A DNA stretch of 64,000 nt from Mesorhizobium sp. M3A.F.Ca.ET.080.04.2.1 (lineage in GTDB: Bacteria; Pseudomonadota; Alphaproteobacteria; Rhizobiales; Rhizobiaceae), in contig NZ_CP034451.1 in assembly GCF_003952525.1 (NCBI RefSeq), forward strand, positions 806,001 through 870,000, given 5' to 3'. A program made the position numbers and the translations under genes. The notes under the pieces were generated by a model that had not been told where the DNA came from, made no database searches, and was given only the letters and a program-made list of their open reading frames with translations. Positions 30,310 to 38,065 of the stretch are shown piece by piece; the first letter of the stretch is position 1; each line of letters opens with the position of its first letter.

Positions 30310-31071
30310 ATGCTGCATTCCAATGCCGAAATACGCCGCCGCATCGACGCGCTCGGGCCGTGGTTCCACAACATGGAACTGGCCGGCGTTGAGACCGCTC
30401 CCGACCATTTCCTCGGCAATTATCCGCTGATCAAATGGCGCAAATTCGCGGATGCCATTCCGGCCGATCTGTCGGGCAAGTCCGTGCTGGATATCGGGTG
30501 CAATGCCGGCTTCTACTCGATCGAGATGAAGAAGCGCGGCGCCGATCGCGTGCTCGGCATCGACTTCGACGAGGGCTATCTGGCGCAGGCGCGTTTCGCC
30601 GCCGAGATCGCGGAATGCCAGATCGAATTCCGGCAGCTGTCGGTCTATGACGTCGGCGCGCTCGGCGAGAGCTTCGATATCGTGCTGTTCATGGGCGTGC
30701 TCTACCACCTGCGGCATCCGCTGCTGGCGCTGGACCTGGTCCGCGAGCACGTCGCGCGGGACCTGATGGTCTTTCAATCGATGCAGCGCGGCAGCGGCGA
30801 CGTCCTCGCGCTCGAACAGGACTATCATTTCTGGATGCGGGAGCTGTTCGACCGGCCCGAGTTCCCCCGGCTGCATTTCATCGAGCATCGCTACGCAGAC
30901 GATCCGACCAACTGGTGGATCCCCAATCGTGCCTGCACCGAGGCGATGTTGCGCAGCGCCGGCTTCGAGATCCTGCTTCACCCCGAAGACGAGGTCTATT
31001 TCTGCCGCGCGGCGGGCGAGCCTCAAGGGGGCGGCGCGGCATATCCATCGAAAGGACCGTCAGATGATTGA
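30310..31071 (+). CDS. Class I SAM-dependent methyltransferase
   Basis: 253 residues, with GGGAGG before the ATG. SAM-binding motif I is VLDIGCNAGFYSIEMKKRGA, followed by VLGIDFDEGYL and a VLFMGVLYHLRHPLLAL strand (motif IV), which resembles tRNA-uridine carboxymethyl- and sugar methyltransferases. From memory it fits the NCBI family TIGR04290, not checked. It probably O-methylates the cluster glycan. Overlaps the next gene by eight bases. Confidence 0.88.
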   Translation: MLHSNAEIRRRIDALGPWFHNMELAGVETAPDHFLGNYPLIKWRKFADAIPADLSGKSVLDIGCNAGFYSIEMKKRGADRVLGIDFDEGYLAQARFAAEIAECQIEFRQLSVYDVGALGESFDIVLFMGVLYHLRHPLLALDLVREHVARDLMVFQSMQRGSGDVLALEQDYHFWMRELFDRPEFPRLHFIEHRYADDPTNWWIPNRACTEAMLRSAGFEILLHPEDEVYFCRAAGEPQGGGAAYPSKGPSDD

Positions 31072-31996
31072 AGCGGCGATGATCTGGAACGAACCGAACA
31101 ACAAGTCCCATTGGGACCCCGAGCTCGATCCCGACTGGAGCCGCTTCGCCCGGATGGCGACCCTGGCGGCCGAGGCGATCAGCTTGGAGAACCCGGCAAT
31201 CACAAAAGTGCTCGGCGGCATCTCGCCGATCGATGCCGGATTCATCACGCGAATGAGGGAGTTCGGCGTGCTCGACCATGTCGATGCCGTGGCGGTGCAC
31301 GGCTTCCCGCTCGACTGGAACCTCTGGCAGATCCACGAATGGCCGCAGAAGCTTGGCGAGATCGCGAGTGTGACCGAGCTGCCGATCTGGGTCAGTGAAG
31401 TCGGGGTCTCGACCTTCGGCGCCGAGGAGATCCAGGCCTGGGGCCTGCGCCGGACAGCCGAGCTGCTGCTTGCCATTGCACCGCGCGTGCAATGGTACAG
31501 CCTTTATGACCTGCCCAGCGCCTGGGAGGCGACGACGCGCCATCGCGAGGCGGAAGGTTCCTCCTACTACCGGCACTTCTACATGGGCCTGCTGCGTGAG
31601 GACGGCACGCCCAAGCCCGCTCTCGAGGAATTCGCCCGCCATGCCCCGGAGATGGGGCTGGTCCAGTGGTTCCATTTCGAGGATCACCGCCTGGACGATG
31701 CCGTCGCCTGGATGAAGCGGCTGGGGGTCACCAACCTGCGCACCGGGCTTTCCTGGGCCGACAGCTTCCGGCCGAACGCGCTCGATTGGTTCGACCGACA
31801 GATGGAGGCGCTCGCCGATTTCGACGTTACCGTCACCTTCTGCTTCACGCCCGAGCATCGAGGCGTTCAGCCGCATCACACCAGTCCGCCACAAGTTCCC
31901 GAGGAGTTCGCCGAGTTCTGTGCGGCCATGATCCGTCGCTACGCGCCGAGCATAAATGCTGCCGCGATGCCGGTGCGGCAGATCTCGGCGGCATGA
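31064..31996 (+). CDS. Glycoside hydrolase-like protein with permuted TIM barrel
   Basis: 310 residues. The chain begins with MIWNEPNNKSHWD, where the acid/base Glu (E10) of a clan GH-A barrel normally lies at strand 4. The nucleophile-like E112 is in LPIWVSEVGVSTFG. The last 110 residues (DDAVAWMKRLGVTNLRTG, then VTVTFCFTPEHRG and the stretch to MIRRYAP) look like strands 1-3 that usually precede the WNEPN motif. The barrel therefore appears circularly permuted. AAAGGA precedes the ATG. It may trim or transglycosylate the cluster glycan. No signal peptide is visible, so it should act in the cytosol. Confidence 0.75.
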   Translation: MIEAAMIWNEPNNKSHWDPELDPDWSRFARMATLAAEAISLENPAITKVLGGISPIDAGFITRMREFGVLDHVDAVAVHGFPLDWNLWQIHEWPQKLGEIASVTELPIWVSEVGVSTFGAEEIQAWGLRRTAELLLAIAPRVQWYSLYDLPSAWEATTRHREAEGSSYYRHFYMGLLREDGTPKPALEEFARHAPEMGLVQWFHFEDHRLDDAVAWMKRLGVTNLRTGLSWADSFRPNALDWFDRQMEALADFDVTVTFCFTPEHRGVQPHHTSPPQVPEEFAEFCAAMIRRYAPSINAAAMPVRQISAA

Positions 31997-32027
31997 GGTT
32001 CCAAGAGGAGTTTAGGCTCGACCGCCC

Positions 32028-33092
32028 ATGACCCTCACGGTGCTCAACGTCGCCTACCCTCTCGCGCCCGTCGGGCCCGATGCGGTCGGCGGCGCCGAGC
32101 AGGTGCTGTCGATGCTGGACCGCGCACTGGTGCAGCAAGGCCATCGGTCGATCGTGGTCGCCTGCGAAGGGTCCCGGGCTGCCGGCATTTTGGTGGAAAC
32201 ACGCGCCGAAGCGGGGGCGCTCGACGAGGCGGCAAAGAAGCGGGCACAGCAAGCGCATCGCGCGGCCATCGCCGCCGCTCGCTCGCAGTGGCCGATCGAC
32301 GTGGTGCACCTGCACGGCATCGACTTCGATACCTATCTGCCGGACGACGGCCCGACACTGGTGACGCTGCACCTGCCGCTTGGCTGGTATCCGCCTGAGG
32401 TGCTGGCGCGGTCGCGCGACGATCTATGGCTGCACGCAGTCTCCGAGGCGCAGCAGAGGACCGCGCCGCCCGGGTCCAGGCTGATAAAGCCCATTCCCAA
32501 TGGCGTCGACATCGAGGCCCTGAGCCACCCGCGCTCGCGGCGCAATTTCGCGCTCGTTCTGAGCCGCATCTGTCCCGAGAAAGGCATCCATCTGGCGCTC
32601 GATGCCGCCAGGCTTGCCGCGATGCCTTTGGCGATCGGCGGTCAGCTCTACGCTTATGAGACACATGTCCGGTATTTCACCGACGAGATCAGGCCTTGCC
32701 TCGGCAGGCGACGCCGCTTCCTCGGGCCCCTCGGTTTGTCTGCCAAGCGACGCCTGCTCAATGCCGCGCGCTGCCTGGTGATCCCAAGCCTCGCGGCGGA
32801 AACCAGCTCGCTGGTCGCCATGGAAGCGCTGGCCTGCGGCACGCCGGTCGTCGCCTTTCCCAATGGCGCGCTGCCCGACGTCGTCGAACACGGCAAGACC
32901 GGCTTTCTCGTCGACGACGTCGATCAGATGGCGAAAGCCATGGTTGCTTGCGCGGAGCTGGACCATGACACATGCCGGGCCGAGGCGCGCCGCCGCTTCT
33001 CGCTCGAACGCATGGTTTCGGCCTATATGGATGCCTATCGCAAACTGGCGCAGCTCGGCGCCCATCATACGTGGCAGGGAGCCGCCCGGTGA
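32028..33092 (+). CDS. Glycosyltransferase family 4 (GT-B)
   Basis: 354 residues. The N-terminus carries the glycine-rich VGGAEQVLSMLDRALVQQGH typical of GT4 acceptor domains. LVLSRICPEKGIHLALDAA opens the donor domain and ETSSLVAMEALACGTPVVAF carries the E-x7-E motif. AGAGGAG is present in the 31-base gap upstream. The stop overlaps the next GTG start. Second GT4 enzyme of the region; donor unknown. Confidence 0.88.
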   Translation: MTLTVLNVAYPLAPVGPDAVGGAEQVLSMLDRALVQQGHRSIVVACEGSRAAGILVETRAEAGALDEAAKKRAQQAHRAAIAAARSQWPIDVVHLHGIDFDTYLPDDGPTLVTLHLPLGWYPPEVLARSRDDLWLHAVSEAQQRTAPPGSRLIKPIPNGVDIEALSHPRSRRNFALVLSRICPEKGIHLALDAARLAAMPLAIGGQLYAYETHVRYFTDEIRPCLGRRRRFLGPLGLSAKRRLLNAARCLVIPSLAAETSSLVAMEALACGTPVVAFPNGALPDVVEHGKTGFLVDDVDQMAKAMVACAELDHDTCRAEARRRFSLERMVSAYMDAYRKLAQLGAHHTWQGAAR

Positions 33093-34084
33093 GCGGGCTT
33101 TGTGCCGAGATCATTCGCGAACAAGATGCGCTCGAAGGCCTTGAAGCGCCTTGGTGGCGGCTGTGGTCGCAATGCATCTCCGCGACGCCTTTCCAATCTC
33201 CAGCCTGGCTGCTGCCCTGGTGGCAGGCCTTTATGCCGGGCGATCTCGCGGTTGTTGCGGTGTGGAGCGGAACGGACCTTGTCGGGTTGGCGCCGCTCTA
33301 CCTCGAGCGACACGCCTCGGGGTCGCGCCTGCTGCCGATCGGAATCTCGCTGAGCGACTATCTCGACATCCTGTGCATGCCCGGACAAGCGGCGGCGGTG
33401 AACGCTGCCATCGCCGGCGCAGTGCTCCGGCTCGAATGGTCGTCATGGATCCTGCCGGACCTTCCGCCAGAAGCCGCTTGCTCGAGCCTTGCGCTGCCGG
33501 ATGCCGTGGAGAGCCTATCCGCAAGCCACGCCGCGTGTCCGGTGCTCCCGCTTACGTGTGACGAGACGCTTGCAAGCCTGGTCCCGGCGCGGCGCAGGCG
33601 CCAGTTGCGTCGCGCATGGAGAGCCGCGCAACGAAGAGGATCAGTAATCATCAGACGCTGCGAGACCGATCCGGAGACATTCCTCGATCATCTGATCCGT
33701 CTGCACGGCTCCCGCTGGGCCGGACAAGGCGGCGGCGTGCTGGCGGACCCTTGTGCGGTGAAGTTCCATCGGACTGCCCTTCCTCGACTCGCCGCCAATG
33801 GCCTAGCGCGCTGCTGGCTGATGGAAATCGGCGAGGCTGTCGTCGGCGCCTATTATGGCTTCCATCATCGCGGCCGCGCCTATGCCTATCTCGGCGGGTT
33901 CGATCCCGGCTACGCGGAGGAAAGCCCCGGCGCTATCCTGATCGGCGAGGCAATTGCAGAAGCCGTTCACGAGGGCGCTCGTGAGTTCGATTTCCTGCGC
34001 GGGCGAGAGAGCTACAAATATGGCTGGGGTGCCGTCGACCGCTGGACGCAGCAACGGGTCTGGACCCGGAGCGCACCGTCGTGA
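33089..34084 (+). CDS. GNAT acyltransferase, CelD/BcsL (BioF2-like) type
   Basis: 331 residues with two GNAT-like halves. The N-terminal FQSPAWLLPWWQAF and VGLAPLYLER stretches, and the C-terminal RRRQLRRAWRAAQRRG, GAYYGFHHRGRAYAYLGGFDP and FDFLRGRESYKYGWG stretches, are typical of the cellulose-biosynthesis CelD-like acetyltransferases. It probably acylates a sugar or amine of the cluster product. GTGA overlaps at both ends place it firmly in the operon. Confidence 0.82.
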   Translation: MSGLCAEIIREQDALEGLEAPWWRLWSQCISATPFQSPAWLLPWWQAFMPGDLAVVAVWSGTDLVGLAPLYLERHASGSRLLPIGISLSDYLDILCMPGQAAAVNAAIAGAVLRLEWSSWILPDLPPEAACSSLALPDAVESLSASHAACPVLPLTCDETLASLVPARRRRQLRRAWRAAQRRGSVIIRRCETDPETFLDHLIRLHGSRWAGQGGGVLADPCAVKFHRTALPRLAANGLARCWLMEIGEAVVGAYYGFHHRGRAYAYLGGFDPGYAEESPGAILIGEAIAEAVHEGAREFDFLRGRESYKYGWGAVDRWTQQRVWTRSAPS

Positions 34085-34995
34085 GCGCAGCAACGCAAGA
34101 GCCGAAGGCCGCAAGGCGCGTCCTCGAGGAATGCATGTCAGATGGCGTCTGCGCCGAAGTTGCACTCGCCAGGCTGGCAGCCTGCGTCGAGCCGGAGATC
34201 GGGGCGGCAGAACTGGCGAAGATCGCGATGGAGCTGCGCTCAAGCCAGTTCGGGTGGAGGAACTGGCTCGAGGACATCGCGGCGTTGCTCGCGACCAAGC
34301 CCGATGTCTTCGACCAACTCCGCGCGACGGCGGCCTCGGTATGCCATGAGCGCCCGGATGGCGAGACGGCTGCCATGACCATCGAACGGCTGGCCAGCGG
34401 CTTCGACCGGGCGGCCGCCATCTCTGCGCCCGCCAGCGTGCAACTGTCGTCGCTTGGCGATGAGGAAAAACTCTGCGCGGCTACAGCCGAGATCTGCTCC
34501 TGGCTGGAACAGCAAGGCTTCGGCGGCACAGGCAAGGCAATTCTGGACATCGGTTGCGGGATCGGCCGGTTCGAAGCCGCGCTTCACGCCAAGGTGGGGC
34601 ACATTGTCGGCACCGACATTTCCTCCAACATGATCGCCATCGCGCGACAGCGATGCGCCGGCCTTGCCACTGTGGAGCTTCGCCGGGCCTCCGGCTTCGG
34701 CCTCGACGATTTCGCCGACGAAAGCTTCGATGGCGTGCTGGCGGTCGACAGCTTCCCCTATCTGGTGCTCGCCGGTGTAGCCGAGCGGCATTTCGGCGAG
34801 ATCGCGCGGGTGCTGCGGCGAGGCGGAATGGCCGCAATCCTCAACTATTCCTATCGGGAAGCAGGCGCCCGAGACCGCTGCGATGTTCGCTCCTTGGCCG
34901 ATGCGCACCGCCTGGACGTCCTCATCGCCGGCGAGAAGCCGTTCAGCCTTTGGGACGGCGCCGCCTTTCTTGTGCGTCGGGGCTGCGGAACATAA
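34081..34995 (+). CDS. Class I SAM-dependent methyltransferase with N-terminal helical extension
   Basis: 304 residues. The first 135 residues are helical with no recognised domain. The methyltransferase follows with AILDIGCGIGRFEAALHAKV (motif I), IVGTDISSNMI and the VDSFPYLVLAG segment. GTG start overlaps the preceding stop. Last gene of the second sugar operon; the -35 element of the next stress promoter lies inside its 3' end. Substrate unknown, presumably the cluster glycan. Confidence 0.85.
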   Translation: MSAATQEPKAARRVLEECMSDGVCAEVALARLAACVEPEIGAAELAKIAMELRSSQFGWRNWLEDIAALLATKPDVFDQLRATAASVCHERPDGETAAMTIERLASGFDRAAAISAPASVQLSSLGDEEKLCAATAEICSWLEQQGFGGTGKAILDIGCGIGRFEAALHAKVGHIVGTDISSNMIAIARQRCAGLATVELRRASGFGLDDFADESFDGVLAVDSFPYLVLAGVAERHFGEIARVLRRGGMAAILNYSYREAGARDRCDVRSLADAHRLDVLIAGEKPFSLWDGAAFLVRRGCGT

Positions 34996-35011
34996 CGGAG
35001 GAAGAGAAGTT
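34987..35011 (+). promoter_or_regulatory. EcfG-type stress promoter
   Basis: GGAAC (34987-34991), 17 bases, GTT (35009-35011), overlapping the end of the methyltransferase gene and lying 49 bases before the 72-residue gene at 35061. Confidence 0.65.
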
Positions 35012-35060
35012 CGGACCCCAGGACCAGGTTAGCGGCGAAAGCGAACCACAGGAGAAGGCG

Positions 35061-35279
35061 ATGGCGTCCGGCGGCAAGAAGCACATGGGGCGCGGCAGCC
35101 AAGGCAAGGGTTCCGGCAGCGGAGCGAAGACCAACCTTCCCAAGGACATGGTTGGTGAAAACGACGTCCTGTCGAACCGGGACAAGAAGCAGCACTCCGA
35201 GCAACGCGGCCTCGACGGCAACCGGACCAAGTCCGATCAGTATCAGGATCATGCAGCCAACCGGTTGCCCGAGGAGTAG
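35061..35279 (+). CDS. Hypothetical small hydrophilic protein
   Basis: 72 residues with AGGAG before the ATG. Rich in Gly, Ser, Lys, Asn and Asp (GKKHMGRGSQGKGSGSG, then NRDKKQHSEQRGLDGNRTK), with almost no hydrophobic residues, so probably intrinsically disordered. Small disordered proteins of this kind are common general-stress proteins in rhizobia. A stress promoter and the neighbouring nepR gene fit that idea. Confidence 0.68.
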   Translation: MASGGKKHMGRGSQGKGSGSGAKTNLPKDMVGENDVLSNRDKKQHSEQRGLDGNRTKSDQYQDHAANRLPEE

Positions 35280-35480
35280 GCTCGGTCGGCTGATCGAGCC
35301 TCGGCGCTTGCGCGCGACGGATCTCGCAAACCGGGAGCTTCGGGCAGCGGAATTGGCACTGGAGAACAATCCTGTGCAGAGCCGAAATCGGATCGGCCCT
35401 GCGGCTGGAACCGCCTTGCAAACTGCGTCCGTCTATGGTCTCAGTGAATTTGAAGAGACCTCATTTGTTAAGAGAAAGCG

Positions 35481-35657
35481 ATGTCTCGCGCGAGCCACGG
35501 CGATCTCGGCCCTCAGGCGAGCCTGGGCATGGACCAGGAGATTGCCTCACTGTTGTCCGCCATTGAGCAGGAAAAGGTTCCTGATCGCCTCACCAAGCTC
35601 GCGATCCAATTGCAGAACGCGTTGATCGAAAAGCGCAGGCGCGAGACGACAAACTGA
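35481..35657 (+). CDS. nepR: NepR-type anti-sigma factor
   Basis: 58 residues beginning MSRASHGDLGPQASLGMDQE. The core IASLLSAIEQEKVPDRLTKL, with VPDR and two flanking helices, is the NepR signature. NepR binds EcfG and keeps it inactive until phosphorylated PhyR displaces it. The gene faces the sigma-factor gene tail to tail (22-base gap) instead of preceding it in an operon, which is the usual order. No phyR is in the window. No clean stress promoter is seen upstream: GGAAC at 35407 lacks a correctly spaced GTT. Confidence 0.83.
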   Translation: MSRASHGDLGPQASLGMDQEIASLLSAIEQEKVPDRLTKLAIQLQNALIEKRRRETTN

Positions 35658-35678
35658 CCCCCGACAAAACGTCACTTG

Positions 35679-36245
35679 TCAACGTCGCCTGGCAGCCTCC
35701 AAATCCCAATGATCCTCCGATAGATATTGGCGCCTTTCGACCAAGGTTTGCGGCGAGCTCTCGCCGAGGAATTCCAGAACACCCGCACGCGCGCGGTTGA
35801 GCCGGCTTTTCACAGTGCCGACCGCGCAGCCGCAAATCTCCGCCGTTTCCTCATAACTGACGCCCAGGACGCCGATCAGCATCAGCACTTCGCGCTGGTG
35901 CGAGGGAAGCTTCTGGATGGCCCGGTGGACTTCCCTGCTCTGTACCGACCAATCTTGGGACGCTTCCGAAATCGGCCGGCTGGAAGCGCAGTCGAGCAGG
36001 CCGGGCGCCTCCCTGGCCGCTGCCTTGATACGTGTATAATGGGTGTTGCGCATGATGGTGAAAAGCCATGACTTCATGCGCGTTCCCGGCTCGAACTTGT
36101 CCAGATTAGCAAGCCCCTTGGTCAGCGTTTCCTGAACCAGGTCATCGGCATCGTCCGGCATCCGGCAAAAGGTCCGCGCGAAAGCTCGTAACGCAGGGAT
36201 GAGATCGACGATGGATATTCCCTCTGCCTCGCGGCTCCGCGTCAC
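35679..36245 (-). CDS. ecfG: RNA polymerase sigma factor, EcfG family
   Basis: 188 residues if started at GTG 36245, which has GGAGA five bases upstream. Longer in-frame starts give an unlikely N-terminus. Region 2 is ALRAFARTFCRMPDDADDLVQETLTKGLANLDKF. Region 4 is KLPSHQREVLMLIGVLGVSYEETAEICGCAVGTVKSRLNRAR. Sequence and length fit the EcfG (ECF15) general-stress sigma factors that recognise GGAAC-N17-GTT-type promoters. A near-match of that motif (GTT replaced by ATT) lies at 36309-36333 on its own strand and could allow autoregulation. Several rhizobia carry more than one ecfG; whether this is the main one is unknown. Confidence 0.88.
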   Translation of the reverse strand: MTRSREAEGISIVDLIPALRAFARTFCRMPDDADDLVQETLTKGLANLDKFEPGTRMKSWLFTIMRNTHYTRIKAAAREAPGLLDCASSRPISEASQDWSVQSREVHRAIQKLPSHQREVLMLIGVLGVSYEETAEICGCAVGTVKSRLNRARAGVLEFLGESSPQTLVERRQYLSEDHWDLEAARRR

Positions 36246-36497
36246 ATGATCTCCGGGTATCAATGTTCTGGCCCCAGGAATGGTGGTTGATAATCGCAGA
36301 TTAGGCAGAATGCGTGAGGATAAGGATCGTTCCTGTCTGATTGCACCTCGATCGAACTTGTGATCGGCCGCAACAAAACGGCTCCAGGAACTCAGAAATT
36401 CCTGAAATCGCCTCGCGCTCGGACGGAGCCACGAGACACGGTTTAAATCCTTGTTTCGATGTCGTTCTCGCGCACCAACACTGCTGGGCGGCATGCG

Positions 36498-37772
36498 TCA
36501 GATGAACCAGGTTGCCACAAGGCCGATTGAGGCTGCAAAGATCGCAGCCGTTGTCACGCCGCCGAGGAGATTGGTGACGCGGCTGTTGGTCTTGTCGCCC
36601 ATGATCCTGCGGTTGTTGGTCATCAGCAGGATCAAGAGCAGCAGCGGCGGGGTGGAAAAGCCCTGCACGATTCCGGACCAGACCAGGGCTCGCATGGGAT
36701 TGAAGCCGAGAAAGTTGAGTCCGACCGCAATGAGTGTGAAGGCTGCGGTCGCCAGGTAGAAACCCGGCGCTTCGCGCGGTTTGGCGCTCATGCCGTGCTT
36801 CCAGCCCAGGGCCTGCGCGAGATCGAAGGCTGCGCCGGTCGTCATGACCGGCACCGCCAGGAAGCCCACGCCGATCACGCCCGCGGCAAAGACGATGCCG
36901 GCGGCCTCGCCCGCAAGGGGGCGCAGCGCCTCGGCCGCCTGCGCAGCGGTGTCGATCTCGGTATGGCCGGCTTGGTGCAGCGTCGAGCCTGTCGACAGGA
37001 TGATGAAATACATGATGAGGTTGGAGAACGTCATTCCGATCAGGATGTCATGGCGCGAGCGCCGCAATTCCGCATGGGTCGCGCCCTGGCGTTGTTGAAG
37101 AGTGGTTCTTCCTTTCGCGATCTCCTCTTCCACCTCCTGGTTGGATTGCCAGGTGTAGAGATAGGCGGACAGGGTCGTGCCGATGATGGCAACGAGGATC
37201 GACAGGTATTCGCGGCTGAACTCGATCTTCGGCAGAAAGGTGCCGAGCAGAACGGGCATCAGCTCCGGCTTGGCAAGAACGGCCGAGACCACATAGGCCA
37301 GCAGCGCCAGCGCCAGCACCCTGAATACGTTCCTCAGAAGCTCGTAGGAGCCGAAAACCTGCATCGCGAAGATGAAGGCGGCGACGAAGACGACAATCAG
37401 CGACGCCGGCAAAGGCACAAAGAGGTTGATCGCCGCCGACATGGCTCCGAGATCCGCGGCCGCCTCGATCGTGTTGCCGATCAGGACGCCGACCAGAACC
37501 GACCACAGCAGCCACCGCGGATAGAAATCGGCGATCACCTGGAACAGACCACGTCCCGAAACCTGACCGAGCTTCGACGACAGGTAGACGACGGTGTACA
37601 TCATCGGCAGCGTGACGGGCGCGGTCCACAGCAATTCGGGCCCGAACCTCGCTCCGGCGCTGGCATAGGTTCCGATTGCCGAGCAATCGTCGTCGGCGGC
37701 GCCTGCGATCAACGCCAGACCGACGGACCGACCGATACTCCTGCCCTCTCGCTTGTCCACGCTGCCGTCCAT
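36498..37772 (-). CDS. Nramp-like divalent metal transporter
   Basis: About 424 residues with eleven hydrophobic segments. The first helix carries IAGAADDDCSAIGTYASAGA, matching the GADDDPSGIATY-type motif of the Nramp-related branch but with Cys in place of the usual Pro. The central helix VMTTGAAFDLAQALG is at the position of the conserved MPH/MTTG segment. Expected role is uptake of a divalent metal or related ion. The ATG at 37772 is chosen from the family N-terminus; the longer frame reads through unrelated sequence. A stress promoter lies 81 bases upstream. Confidence 0.85.
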   Translation of the reverse strand: MDGSVDKREGRSIGRSVGLALIAGAADDDCSAIGTYASAGARFGPELLWTAPVTLPMMYTVVYLSSKLGQVSGRGLFQVIADFYPRWLLWSVLVGVLIGNTIEAAADLGAMSAAINLFVPLPASLIVVFVAAFIFAMQVFGSYELLRNVFRVLALALLAYVVSAVLAKPELMPVLLGTFLPKIEFSREYLSILVAIIGTTLSAYLYTWQSNQEVEEEIAKGRTTLQQRQGATHAELRRSRHDILIGMTFSNLIMYFIILSTGSTLHQAGHTEIDTAAQAAEALRPLAGEAAGIVFAAGVIGVGFLAVPVMTTGAAFDLAQALGWKHGMSAKPREAPGFYLATAAFTLIAVGLNFLGFNPMRALVWSGIVQGFSTPPLLLLILLMTNNRRIMGDKTNSRVTNLLGGVTTAAIFAASIGLVATWFI

Positions 37773-37852
37773 AACAACAAGCCTGCCGGCAGCAGAGACA
37801 CGGGTCGACCGATGCTCGATGGGCGGTGAGCCCGCCTGCCAATGCAAGGCCG

Positions 37853-37877
37853 AACAGCGCGGCGAGCGGATTGTTCC
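37853..37877 (-). promoter_or_regulatory. EcfG-type stress promoter
   Basis: Minus strand: GGAAC (37877-37873), 17 bases, GTT (37855-37853), pointing at the Nramp-like gene. The rest of the gap to luxI (37878-38065) shows nothing further. Confidence 0.65.
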
Positions 37878-38065
37878 GTGAAGTTTGTTCGGCTTCGACC
37901 AGCGTCGAAGCTGCATCGTCAGGTCACAAGTTGGCAGACGTTGGCGGTGGCACTTGACGGCACGTGAGCATAGGCGGGTCCGCGCGACCGCGGCTTGCGA
38001 AGCTATTCACGCCAATCGTCAGAGCCGCTCCGGGCGATGAGACATGGGATGCCAGACCAGACGGC

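Noticed and set aside
35407..35433. GGAAC upstream of nepR as a stress promoter
   Set aside because: No GTT at the required distance (CCG at N17, GTC only at N19).
36309..36333. GGAAC-N17-ATT upstream of the sigma gene
   Set aside because: One mismatch in the conserved GTT. Mentioned with the gene as possible autoregulation but not listed as a promoter.
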